A DNA stretch of 64,000 nucleotides, taken from assembly GCF_029892685.1 (NCBI RefSeq), contig NZ_JARXVD010000002.1:1-64000 (forward strand). The letters run 5' to 3'. Under the pieces are notes generated by a model. It ran no database searches and was not told the origin of the DNA. It saw nothing but the letters and a program-made list of their open reading frames with translations. The position numbers were made by a program, and so were the translations under genes. This stretch comes from Mycobacterium sp. OTB74. GTDB lineage: Bacteria > Actinomycetota > Actinomycetes > Mycobacteriales > Mycobacteriaceae. This document shows positions 9,205-16,860 of this stretch, in pieces. Position 1 is the stretch's first letter, and each line of letters opens with the position of its first letter.

Positions 9205-10386
9205 ATGCCAGACGGTCCCCCACGGGTTTTCCTAAGTTATCGGCGAGAGGAAACGGGTCACCTAGCCGGACGGCTAAGTGACCGGTTGGTTGCTCGTTTC
9301 GGACCGGGTCAGGTTTTCACAGACGTTGATTCGATCGGGCCGGGAGTGGACTTTGCGCAGGAGATCGAACGCGCAGTCGGAGCCTGCGATGTGCTGCTCG
9401 CCTTGATCGGTAGGACGTGGACCACCATCCCCGACGAGCGGGGACATCGTAGAATCGACGATCCCGACGACTGGGTTGCGCTGGAGATTCGAACGGCCCT
9501 TCAACGCAATATCAAGGTCGTACCGGTGCTGGTTGACGGAGCTGCGATGCCGCGTCAGGACGAACTTCCCATCGCTTTGCAGAACTTATCATTGCGTCAG
9601 GCCGCCAAGATTCATTATGAAACGTTCCGATCCGATGTGGAAACGTTGTTGCTCGAGCTTGGCAAGAATTTGCCGGTCCTCAAATCCTCGCTAACCTCGC
9701 AGCGACCCATTCTGCGTCTCCGGAAATTAAGCACAGCCGTAACCATACTTCTCGGCCTCTCTGCCGCTCTTACCTTGATACTAGGGATTGTGAATCTCGG
9801 GTGGCCTGCTTCCGAGTCACACGGCGAGTACACCCTAGCGGACGTTATCCGGACGCAGTTTGGCGTAGTGGTCGGCTTTATTATCCCTTGTACGATCGTC
9901 CTATTTCTCGTGTACGTGTACCTCGCCCGTGTCAACGCTGAAGCCTTGGCTCCTTCTGCGAAGCATCGTCACGCTCGTCTAATGGTCGTCTTTGCCTGGT
10001 TCATCCCGGTCGTTCAGTTTTGGTGGCCCAAACAAATTGTCGATGACGTGTGGTGGGCTAGCCGCCCGGACACTCCGCGCAACGTCACCGATTTATCGGC
10101 TTTGCCCAAACCCGGCTTGGTTCGGGTGTGGTGGTTCTTCTTTGCGACATTGTTCTGGGGGGTCTTTTGGGTCGAATTAGCGATGTCAATGTTGGAGGAT
10201 TACTGGACCAAATTGACCCACGTCGCAGAATCCGCACACCCGTGGACGCCGTTCTTGAATGCCGTGTTCGATATAGATATTTTTCTGTTATCGTCATTGG
10301 CTGCGATCCCGGCGATTCTGCTGGTTCATCGGATCACCGTCATGCAAGAGGCCCGATCGAAGATTATTGAGAGAATGCAACGCTGA
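9205..10386 (+). CDS. TIR-domain membrane protein (TIR + DUF4328)
   Basis: A 393-aa protein. Residues 5-150 form a TIR domain: VFLSYRREE box 1, FTDVDSIGPG, CDVLLALIG, and DDWVALEI, whose Glu94 aligns with the catalytic Glu of bacterial NADase TIRs. The C-terminal 220 residues carry about five hydrophobic segments and resemble DUF4328: WFIPVVQFWWPKQIVDDVW is typical. The protein should sit in the membrane with TIR in the cytosol. Bacterial TIR proteins often act as NAD-cleaving abortive-infection effectors; membrane-linked TIRs of this type are less studied, so the role is inferred. GGAAGG lies 5-10 nt before the ATG. Its base composition is more AT-rich than its neighbours, which suggests transfer. 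Confidence 0.85.
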   Translation: MPDGPPRVFLSYRREETGHLAGRLSDRLVARFGPGQVFTDVDSIGPGVDFAQEIERAVGACDVLLALIGRTWTTIPDERGHRRIDDPDDWVALEIRTALQRNIKVVPVLVDGAAMPRQDELPIALQNLSLRQAAKIHYETFRSDVETLLLELGKNLPVLKSSLTSQRPILRLRKLSTAVTILLGLSAALTLILGIVNLGWPASESHGEYTLADVIRTQFGVVVGFIIPCTIVLFLVYVYLARVNAEALAPSAKHRHARLMVVFAWFIPVVQFWWPKQIVDDVWWASRPDTPRNVTDLSALPKPGLVRVWWFFFATLFWGVFWVELAMSMLEDYWTKLTHVAESAHPWTPFLNAVFDIDIFLLSSLAAIPAILLVHRITVMQEARSKIIERMQR

Positions 10387-10807
10387 ATTGGGAACGATGT
10401 ATGGATTCGTTCAAAGAATCCGCAAATCGACCCGATGTGCGCGGCGACGATGCCCGACACGCGCGCAGGCCTGGGCAGCCACAGCACAAAAGGATGGAAA
10501 TCGCCGAAGGTCGTGCCGTTATTGGCCGCGATGGCCTCCTTGATACCAGTAAAGAAAGTTTTCACGCCTCCACTGTTTGACGCTGGGACTCAAGGGCTGT
10601 GTCGCGGCGCTCGTGAATTTACGAGAATTTTCTGACCGCAGCCGATGGGCCAGTGAGGTCGCGAAAGCCGTTGGCGTATTAGGGCGTTCGGTGCCCGACA
10701 GGGATCGGTAGGCCCCGCAAAGGCGACGAGAAAATTGAGGAGACTTCTCCTCAATTTTCCGAGCGCAACCCGCAGGCCCGCGAGCTGGACGCGAACGACG
10801 TTGCGGC
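10387..10807. other. 421-nt convergent intergenic region
   Basis: No supported gene. A minus-strand frame at 10326-10565 has a protein-like N-terminal half (FFTGIKEAIAANNGTTFGDF) but overlaps the end of the TIR gene and has no clear ribosome site; it may be a fragment. Hairpins lie at 10610-10625 (5-bp stem CTCGT/ACGAG) and 10730-10759. Confidence 0.4.
10730..10759. terminator. Bidirectional intrinsic-type terminator
   Basis: A perfect inverted repeat with 13-bp arms (GAAAATTGAGGAG and CTCCTCAATTTTC) and a 4-nt loop. A-runs on one side and T-runs on the other give a stem-plus-U-tract on both strands. It lies 49 nt past the stop of the minus-strand gene ending at 10808 and 340 nt past the TIR gene. 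An operator is the other possibility. Confidence 0.55.
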
Positions 10808-11341
10808 TCAGCAAATCTTGACTTTCCGTCCGTTGCGTCCGCCCGCCAGGTACTGCGCCATCGGCATGCCCGCGCCCGTGACCTCAACCCTGTCAAGCTC
10901 CCAATACCGTTGCTGCCCAGGCGGTTCGCTGTAGTGCGCCGTGACGGTGTCGGTGCTGTCAACGATCCAGCCGGTGACCTCAAGCCCGACGTTCCGCACG
11001 GAAAGCCTTGGGCCGCAGAAGAATCCGATACGGTCCAGCGCGGTGCGGCGCATCGACCCGGCAGCGGACGAGTCGGGCCAGCCGCCGACGATGGCGGCGT
11101 GGGTGCGATTCACCAGCACCGGTTCACCGGCCCGCAGCAGCGGTAGCAGCCTGGATCGTTCGACCGGCCAGAATTCCCGCTCAGGGTCGTCGGCGTCGAG
11201 GTGGTTGATGCGCGGGTCTTGGTTCCCGTCGACCAGCTCTTCGAGGGCGGTCAGCTTGGCGTACACCCCGTCGAGGTGGTGCGTCTCGGCCACGCCGGGT
11301 TGCCGCCTGCGGATGCTGCTGCCGTCAGCGTTGCGCGGCAC
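10808..11341 (-). CDS. Conserved hypothetical protein, duplicated module, copy B (177 aa)
   Basis: Paralogue of the 175-aa protein at 3934-4461, with scattered substitutions and an extra Gln near the N-terminus (RRRQPGVAE). It keeps HHLDGVYAKLTALEEL, RTHAAIVGGWPDSS and GMPMAQYLAGGRN. Most nucleotide differences leave the protein frame intact, so both copies appear to have been under selection. The start overlaps the upstream 123-aa gene by 17 nt. Function unknown; no signal peptide or membrane helix. Confidence 0.65.
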   Translation of the reverse strand: MPRNADGSSIRRRQPGVAETHHLDGVYAKLTALEELVDGNQDPRINHLDADDPEREFWPVERSRLLPLLRAGEPVLVNRTHAAIVGGWPDSSAAGSMRRTALDRIGFFCGPRLSVRNVGLEVTGWIVDSTDTVTAHYSEPPGQQRYWELDRVEVTGAGMPMAQYLAGGRNGRKVKIC

Positions 11342-11696
11342 GGCGTGCCCTCTCCCGGTCCCATCGGGTCTGCGCCGCCTTGCGGGCCTTCATCGAGGTC
11401 GCGGTCAGCGGCGCATCCTCGGGCACCTCTGTGTCTATGAGCTTGAGCAGCCGCGCAACCGACACCTCGGTCAGGCGCACCTCGGTCGCCAGCGCGATCT
11501 TCAGCCGGGTCTGATCGGCTTCGTCGTACCGCTGGGCCAGTTCCACCTTCCGGTCGATCTGCGCCGCGATCAGGTCGAGCACTTCGCGCTCAGCGGCGCT
11601 CCAAACCAGTTCTCTGCCGGCCTCTTTCGCCACCTTCGCCAGATCGTCGTCCAGGGAGCGTAGAACACGTTGTGCCTCTTTGCTTTTCGCTTCCAT
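11325..11696 (-). CDS. Small helical hypothetical protein, duplicated module, copy B (123 aa)
   Basis: Nearly identical to the protein at 4445-4816; differences include DDLAKVAKEAG for DELVKAAKEAG. It begins the two-gene minus-strand operon of copy B and diverges from the hydrolase-cyclase at 11914. The charged coiled-coil character and basic C-terminal tail hint at nucleic-acid or partner binding, but I cannot assign a function. Confidence 0.65.
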   Translation of the reverse strand: MEAKSKEAQRVLRSLDDDLAKVAKEAGRELVWSAAEREVLDLIAAQIDRKVELAQRYDEADQTRLKIALATEVRLTEVSVARLLKLIDTEVPEDAPLTATSMKARKAAQTRWDRERARRAAQR

Positions 11697-11901
11697 CAGC
11701 CAAGCATACCGCTCGGCAGCTCAGCAGCTCTCACGCGCGCTAACTTTGCGACCTCCTATCCGGTCGGGTCGCGGCGTCGGCGCGGCGGGTGTACGGCCAC
11801 GAGTTCAGGTCGTCGCTGACACCAACCGCAATCGCGCGTTGTTTAGCCGCCTGCCAAGCCTCGGCGGCGGCAAACAACCGAACTCGACCCGCTCCTCGGC
11901 T

Positions 11902-11907
11902 TACACT
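11902..11907 (+). promoter_or_regulatory. -10 element TACACT of hydrolase-cyclase copy B
   Basis: TACACT lies 6 nt before the GTG at 11914, identical in sequence and spacing to copy A. The conservation supports both the promoter and the leaderless start. Confidence 0.6.
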
Positions 11908-11913
11908 TCTGCG

Positions 11914-13218
11914 GTGTTCTCGGAGACGCGCTATGCGATGAACGGGGACTTGCGCGTCGCCTATCGTGCGTCCCCAAAGGGCGCACATGACATCGTGCTC
12001 GTATCCAATTGGTTCACCTGCTGCGAGATCGTTCCCGACCTGCCGTCCACACAGGGCTGGTTCGAGGCAATGTCGACTTTGGGCAGACTTATTCTCTTCG
12101 ACCAGCCAGGGACGGGAGTCTCCGACCCAGTCGTGCCCGGTGCGTTGCCGACACTCGAACAGTGGGCCGACAGCATCACCGCAGTGCTGGACGCCCTCGA
12201 CAGCACCGAAGCGGTTCTCGTCGCGTTCGACGGCGCCTTCGCCACTGCCGCTCTGTTCGCTGCCACGCATCCGTCCCGTACGACGGCGTTGATTGCGTTG
12301 GAGGGCCACGCCGAACCATGGCCGACCCTCCCGCCAGATGATCGCGGCGACGGCCCTGAGTTGTGGGGAACGGGGATGATTCAGCACCTCATGAACCCAG
12401 ATATGCCGTGGAACGACGAGGTCCGTGCTGCCTGGGCTCGAATGGAACGTTTCGCGGTGAGCCCTGCCACCGCTGCGGCCTTGGTGCCATTGATACTCGA
12501 CACCGACGTGCGTGCGGTGCTGCCCACGGTCCGGGTACCGACGCTTGTCGTTCAGCATTCCGACGATCCGTTCATCACGCCGGCGATGGGCAGGTATGTC
12601 GCCGACCACATATCCGGCGCCAAATACGTTGAGTTGCCAGGACGCAACATGTACCACCTTGTCGAACCGTGGCGGGATTCGTTCCAGGTGATCGCCGAGT
12701 TCCTCACCGGGAGTCACGCCGACGTGGCTGATGATCGCGTTCTCGCGACGGTGCTGTTCACCGACATCGTGGATTCGACGCGCCGGGCTGCGGAGATGGG
12801 TGACCGGGATTGGCGTGCCTTGCTCGACGCGCATGACGCCATCGTGCGCGTGCAACTCAATCGCTTTCGGGGCCGGGAGGTGAACACGTCGGGTGATGGT
12901 TTTCTGGTGATGTTCGACGGCCCGCAGCGGGCGATCCGCTGCGCCATGGCAATTCGTGATGCGGTGCAGGCGCTCGGCATCGAGGTGCGCGCCGGGTTGC
13001 ACACAGGCGAGTGCGAGGTTCGCGGCGATGACATCGGCGGGATCGCGGTACACATCGGCGCGCGGGTGAGCGCGTTGGCTGGGCCGAACGACGTGCTCGT
13101 GTCCAGCACGCTGCGCGACCTCGTCATCGGGTCGGGGCTCGAGTTCGAGGAGCGCGGCGCTCACCAACTCAAGGGCGTGCCCGGCGAATGGCACGTATCG
13201 GTCGTAGCTTCTTCGTAG
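11914..13218 (+). CDS. Alpha/beta-hydrolase - class III cyclase fusion, copy B (LipJ/Rv1900c-like)
   Basis: A 434-aa paralogue of the protein at 5066-6379. The cyclase domains are almost identical; the hydrolase half has diverged more (for example WPTLPPDDRGDGPELWG replaces the copy A segment). It keeps the Asp-type elbow at residue 106 (VAFDGAFA), the HSDDPF acid motif and RNMYHLVEP. The cyclase retains FTDIVDST and SGDGFLVMF with Asn and His at the usual Lys and Asn positions. Faster change in the hydrolase half suggests that the two copies sense different ligands while sharing output. The start is fixed by the -10 at 11902 and by the conserved VFSETRYAMNGD beginning. Confidence 0.88.
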   Translation: MFSETRYAMNGDLRVAYRASPKGAHDIVLVSNWFTCCEIVPDLPSTQGWFEAMSTLGRLILFDQPGTGVSDPVVPGALPTLEQWADSITAVLDALDSTEAVLVAFDGAFATAALFAATHPSRTTALIALEGHAEPWPTLPPDDRGDGPELWGTGMIQHLMNPDMPWNDEVRAAWARMERFAVSPATAAALVPLILDTDVRAVLPTVRVPTLVVQHSDDPFITPAMGRYVADHISGAKYVELPGRNMYHLVEPWRDSFQVIAEFLTGSHADVADDRVLATVLFTDIVDSTRRAAEMGDRDWRALLDAHDAIVRVQLNRFRGREVNTSGDGFLVMFDGPQRAIRCAMAIRDAVQALGIEVRAGLHTGECEVRGDDIGGIAVHIGARVSALAGPNDVLVSSTLRDLVIGSGLEFEERGAHQLKGVPGEWHVSVVASS

Positions 13219-13442
13219 CGAAGTGGATGCCCGAATGAAGGGAGGTAGACGCGATCCTGCCGCCGCAACGTGCCCGCCGACGTGACGTGTTTCGGCCATG
13301 TGCGCGCTCGGGGGGGTCGGGGGGTCTGCCGGGGGTCTGGAACCAGGGGATGGTCCTACTGGTGATGGGGCGATCTGTCGGGGAGTGCCGAATGTCGTTG
13401 GGGTGGTGGGGAGTTGGCGCGTGCCGGGACGGTGCTCAGTGG

Positions 13443-13859
13443 ATGGTGGTCAGTGCGGTCTCCCGGATGGTCGTCGCCTCCTCTAAGGTGCCCGTGGACT
13501 CGGTGTCATGCCAGTCCGGGCTCGACGGCAAGCCCGGCGCGGCCGCCTACTGCGACGTCACATCCCACGGTGTCACCACCCGGCGCACCGTCGAAGTCAC
13601 CACAGTGACCGGCCTGGCGATGAGCTACCACGTGGTGCCGATCCTGCCCAAAGCCGTAGTCGAAAGCTCGCTGGTCTTCCAACTCAAACAGATCGGACAA
13701 CACCCCGACTCGGCCACCTGCACCGACGACCTGGCAGGCAAGCCCGGCAACACCGTCGAATGCACCACCGTCACCGGCGGGCAACCCCAGACCTACATCC
13801 TCACCGTGTCCGCCGTCAAAGACGACAACATCACCTACAAATACGCGCCGAAGCCATAG
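13443..13859 (+). CDS. DUF4333-like protein, probably 5'-truncated
   Basis: 138 aa from the ATG at 13443. Two DUF4333-like units follow each other: one with VDSVSCQSGLDGKPG and a second with PDSATCTDDLAGKPG, then VECTTVTGG. DUF4333 proteins are usually exported or membrane-anchored in actinobacteria, but no signal peptide or membrane helix is present. The frame stays open back to 13287, but that upstream part is low-complexity and encoded by a G-run-rich stretch, so it looks like captured non-coding sequence. I read this as the 3' part of a longer gene, possibly still expressed. Confidence 0.55.
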   Translation: MVVSAVSRMVVASSKVPVDSVSCQSGLDGKPGAAAYCDVTSHGVTTRRTVEVTTVTGLAMSYHVVPILPKAVVESSLVFQLKQIGQHPDSATCTDDLAGKPGNTVECTTVTGGQPQTYILTVSAVKDDNITYKYAPKP

Positions 13860-13964
13860 GACAGCGAGTAGGGGCGTTATTCGCTTTGCAGTGAATGAGC
13901 CTGTCCCGCAATACTTCTACGAATCATCACGGACTGTCTTGTATGTGGTCCCGACTTGCCGGTG

Positions 13965-13992
13965 TCGCAGGTTCCAATCCTGCCGGGGGCAC
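13965..13992 (+). repeat. tRNA 3'-end-like fragment 2 (possible att remnant)
   Basis: T-arm GCAGG, loop TTCCAAT, stem CCTGC, then CGGGGGCAC. All five stem pairs are intact, but the loop has TTCC in place of TTCG and no 5' tRNA half is found upstream. It is the best preserved of three related copies. It lies just past the DUF4333 gene, where the signalling genes of the island end. Confidence 0.5.
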
Positions 13993-14021
13993 AGTGTGAT
14001 GTCGCAGGACATCGGAATAGT

Positions 14022-14044
14022 CCCGGACCTAAAGTAGGTCCGGG
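14022..14044. repeat. Perfect 10-bp inverted repeat
   Basis: CCCGGACCTA-AAG-TAGGTCCGGG forms a strong hairpin with a 3-nt loop, 30 nt after tRNA-like fragment 2. There is no T-tract. It could be a phage-derived operator, a recombination-site arm, or a terminator for the DUF4333 gene. Confidence 0.5.
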
Positions 14045-14188
14045 TCCTGCGCGACTTCACCCTCGACCCCACCAGGGACTACCAAGCCACCGCGCACCCA
14101 ACTTGCGTGCGAAAAAGTGCACTGCCGAGCAGCCCTGTAAGACGGCTGGCAGAGATGTTAACGGGGCCTGGGGTTCACATGGACGGCG

Positions 14189-14689
14189 CTAGCGTGGCTT
14201 GAGCCGAAAGACGGGGATGTGACGGCCAATCGGGTCTGTCTTCAGGCGATAGTCGCCCCAACCGGCATAGACGCCCTCCGCAAGACCATAAACCCGTGCG
14301 TAGTCATCGGGGTCGGTGATCTCAATCGCCAGAAACCTCTCGTCGCCTAGTTCACATTCGGGGTGTGCCTTGAGGTTGTAGTACCACTGCGGGTGTTTCG
14401 GGCCGCCGTAGTTTGAGGCGGTCACGATGGGATCGGGTCCGTCGTGAAAGTAGGTGATTTGGTGCTCTCGCGGTTGACCCGACTTTGCGCCCGTGGTCAT
14501 CAATGGTGCTGAGGAAACCCCACCAAGGACCCATGGGTAACGCCCGCCGGTTGCGCGGTACAACCACGGGTCGATGCGGGGCGTGAGGTGGTGCGCTATG
14601 AACTGTCCTGGGCGCGACCGGCCAAAGTTCTCCAAGGCCGTATACCAGCGGCTGTGCTTCTTATGCGGATCCACGTAATGCAGAGGCAT
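14189..14689 (-). CDS. F420-dependent nitroreductase-family protein (Ddn/DUF385-like)
   Basis: A 166-aa protein of the deazaflavin (F420)-dependent nitroreductase family, the split-barrel fold that includes M. tuberculosis Ddn. Family signatures are visible: GGRYPWVLGG, LMTTGAKSGQPREHQITYF, and the strongly conserved NYGGPKHPQWYYNLKAHPE. The family uses reduced F420 to reduce nitroimidazoles, quinones or other substrates; the natural substrate is unknown here. It lacks the N-terminal membrane-anchoring extension of Ddn. It is a single gene on the right edge of the island, between two tRNA-like fragments. Confidence 0.88.
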   Translation of the reverse strand: MPLHYVDPHKKHSRWYTALENFGRSRPGQFIAHHLTPRIDPWLYRATGGRYPWVLGGVSSAPLMTTGAKSGQPREHQITYFHDGPDPIVTASNYGGPKHPQWYYNLKAHPECELGDERFLAIEITDPDDYARVYGLAEGVYAGWGDYRLKTDPIGRHIPVFRLKPR

Positions 14690-14723
14690 GAATGAGAAGG
14701 TACCTCCGCCACTGCGCTACTAC

Positions 14724-14776
14724 CGGAAATCCGTCCAGGTCAGGACTTTATTGAGGGTGTCCCAGACGGATTTCCG
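14724..14776. repeat. 12-bp inverted repeat flanking a 29-nt spacer
   Basis: CGGAAATCCGTC at 14724-14735 and its exact complement GACGGATTTCCG at 14765-14776. It lies 35 nt upstream of the nitroreductase start, in a 494-nt gap that holds no gene. It may be a regulator site or the ends of a tiny decayed element. Confidence 0.45.
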
Positions 14777-14946
14777 TCGCGAACCCGAACCCGAACGGAG
14801 CCTCCTTCGCGTCGGCGGTCAAACGCCACCCTAACTACGCCGCCGATGCTACTTCGTGCCACTCTGCGCCCACTTCAATGGTAACTAAATACGTTGGTAG
14901 ACAATACTTTTCGCAGATTGGCGACATAGGCTGATCGTAGCACCGC

Positions 14947-14972
14947 GCTGTTTCGAATCCTGCCGGGCGCAC
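14947..14972 (+). repeat. tRNA 3'-end-like fragment 3 (possible att remnant)
   Basis: TTTCGAATCCTGCCGGGCGC resembles a T-loop plus acceptor strand, but the T-stem is broken at two positions and the acceptor strand reads CGGGCGC rather than CGGGGGC. The preceding 40 nt resemble those before fragment 1 (ACTTTTCG and GATCGTAGCAC). No complete tRNA is present. Apart from this fragment and the repeat at 14724, nothing is recognised between 14690 and 15183. Confidence 0.45.
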
Positions 14973-15183
14973 AGTTCGGCAGACGAGATTCACGAGGTCG
15001 GTGCCGATTCCCGTCATCGGCTGCATACATTGCGCCAAACCAGACCAGCACGAGCCCCATGATGACGGGCCTGTGCCATCGGGCCCGGTGATGGCATGGT
15101 TGTTGTTGGAGCACAAGGGCCCGGTGAGTGCGATGGGCGCGAGTGCAGCACGATGAGCAAGCGCAATCGTGGAAGAGAACATC

Positions 15184-15579
15184 ATGAAGACTCTGAAGTG
15201 GGCGGTAGTGCTGCTGATGGCGGTACTGAGCCTGATGGCCGGCGCTCCTGCGCTGGCGCCCGCGGCCCCCGCCAACCAGGCCGACGCGAGCTATCTGCAG
15301 TTGCTCGACCAGAACGGGGTGTCCTACCGCGCTCCCGAGGCGATGGTCTCTTATGCCCATGACCTCGTGGACCAACTGAGCGCTTCCCCGCAGAACGACG
15401 CCAGTGTGGGCTCAATAGTCAACGCAGGCGAGGAGCGAAACTCTCAGCACGACATGGGCGTAATCATCGCCGCCGCAGTGATCGCCTACAGACCGTCCTT
15501 GATCCCGGTGGTTCGGCACTGGGCGGACAGCGCCGCCGGCTTCCCCTGTGGTGCCGCAGCGCAGCGGGTACTGCGATGA
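15184..15579 (+). CDS. Secreted DUF732 protein
   Basis: A 131-aa protein with a clear signal peptide (MKTLKWAVVLLMAVLSLMAG, then small residues up to APANQA). The mature part fits DUF732, a small mycobacterial exported family: SYLQLLDQNGVSYRAPEAMV is the typical first helix pair. The C-terminal GFPCG and the Ala-rich helix also fit. I chose the ATG at 15184 over 15169 because it gives the charged MK start of the signal peptide with a purine-rich site (GGAAGAGAA) before it. Function unknown; the family acts outside the cytosol. Confidence 0.75.
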   Translation: MKTLKWAVVLLMAVLSLMAGAPALAPAAPANQADASYLQLLDQNGVSYRAPEAMVSYAHDLVDQLSASPQNDASVGSIVNAGEERNSQHDMGVIIAAAVIAYRPSLIPVVRHWADSAAGFPCGAAAQRVLR

Positions 15580-15613
15580 AGGAATTGACGACGCCCCGCG
15601 CCGTCAACTTCCG

Positions 15614-16639
15614 TTACGGGACAAGCGCCCACGTCTGAACGTCGCCGTCGATCTGCTGTCGCCCCTGCGGCGGTACGCCTGGACCGAACCCGGTGGATCC
15701 CCAATCGCCGAACTGCGACGCGGACTCGTGCCAGAGGTTCCCGTCGGTACCCAACACCAGGGCTTCGGTGGCTGACAAACCCTGAAACGCGGCGACGTGG
15801 CCGTCGACCTGCTGGCGTGTCGGTGGTATCCCCGGTCCCTCTGGTTCCGATCCCCACCCCTCGGCTTTTGTGTACTCGTACCAGAGGTTGCCGTCGGTGC
15901 CCAGCACATAGACAGCTGCAGAGGTCATCGCCTGAAACCTCGCCACGTGGCCGTCGACCTGCTCGCGCCCACGTGGGGGCACTTGTCCCCAGCTGTTCCC
16001 GATCTGCCGCGGCTGATTCTCGAACCAGAGATTGCCGTCGTCACCCAGTACCAAGAGTGCGCCTTTGCCGCTCGAACCCGTGGCGGACAGTACCTCAAAC
16101 GCGGCGACGTGACCGTCGACCAGCTCACGCTTCGGCGGTACCTCCGGCCCCCAACCCTGCGCACTGGTCGTGTACTCGTACCAAAGATTGCCGTCCTTGC
16201 CCAGCACGTACGCGTTGAACATGTTGAACCCGTTGATCGTCACGTTATTGACTTGGAATGCCGCGACACTGCCGTCGACGTGCTGGCGCGGCGGGTGCCC
16301 CCACTCGCCGTCCTGCGCGAATTCCAACCAGAGATTGCCGTCCGTTCCCAGCACATACGCTGCTGACATGTTCGGTGACACCTGAAACGCACCCACGTGA
16401 CCGTCGACCAGCTCACGCTTCGGCGGCACGCCAGGTCCCCAACCCTGGGCGCTGTCGGTGTACTCGTACCAGAGATTGCCGTCGGTCCCCAGCACGAATG
16501 CGGAGTAGCTGTCGATCGGCTGGAATGCCGCGACGTTCCCGTCGACGTGCTGACGCGGCGGCTGGCCCCACGTTCCATCCTGCGCGAATTCCAACCAGAG
16601 ATTGCCGTCCGTTCCCAGCACAAACAACTGTGTCAGCAT
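15614..16639 (-). CDS. Seven-repeat beta-propeller, tectonin/lectin-like protein
   Basis: A 341-aa protein built almost entirely of seven tandem repeats of about 45 residues. Each holds VLG(T/D)DGNLWxE, then WG..PP, then (Q/E)xVDGxVAAFQ. Seven units with the first strand near the N-terminus predict a closed seven-bladed propeller of the tectonin or lectin type, which usually binds sugars or lipopolysaccharide-like ligands. No signal peptide is seen, so it is cytosolic, exported by another route, or released by lysis. It diverges from a second, unrelated propeller gene at 16861. Alternation of WLEFAQDG and WYEYT blades suggests two-blade duplication during its evolution. Confidence 0.8.
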   Translation of the reverse strand: MLTQLFVLGTDGNLWLEFAQDGTWGQPPRQHVDGNVAAFQPIDSYSAFVLGTDGNLWYEYTDSAQGWGPGVPPKRELVDGHVGAFQVSPNMSAAYVLGTDGNLWLEFAQDGEWGHPPRQHVDGSVAAFQVNNVTINGFNMFNAYVLGKDGNLWYEYTTSAQGWGPEVPPKRELVDGHVAAFEVLSATGSSGKGALLVLGDDGNLWFENQPRQIGNSWGQVPPRGREQVDGHVARFQAMTSAAVYVLGTDGNLWYEYTKAEGWGSEPEGPGIPPTRQQVDGHVAAFQGLSATEALVLGTDGNLWHESASQFGDWGSTGFGPGVPPQGRQQIDGDVQTWALVP

Positions 16640-16860
16640 CGCTACGCACCTCTTCAGTGATCAAGAATCCGCGGTCGATCGGCAGTCCAAGGCGCCCGCC
16701 CAGGCTTCACGTCAGCATTCAGTTGCAGAGGGCGCTTCCGCGCCCAGCCCATTGGGCGTCCACGCTGGCGCTTTAGGCAATAGGCTGGTCCACTCGCCGG
16801 ACCGCAAACTTGCTCCTGCCGGGTCCATCGGTGTCCAATTCGAGCTGTCTCGCCAGACTG

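Noticed and set aside
10519..10983. 154-aa minus-strand frame
   Set aside because: It overlaps the end of the 177-aa module gene in another frame and crosses the terminator hairpin.
60..14975. Complete tRNA genes at the three CCTGCCGGG-containing sites
   Set aside because: No 5' acceptor strand, D-arm or anticodon arm can be found upstream of any of them; two have broken T-stems.
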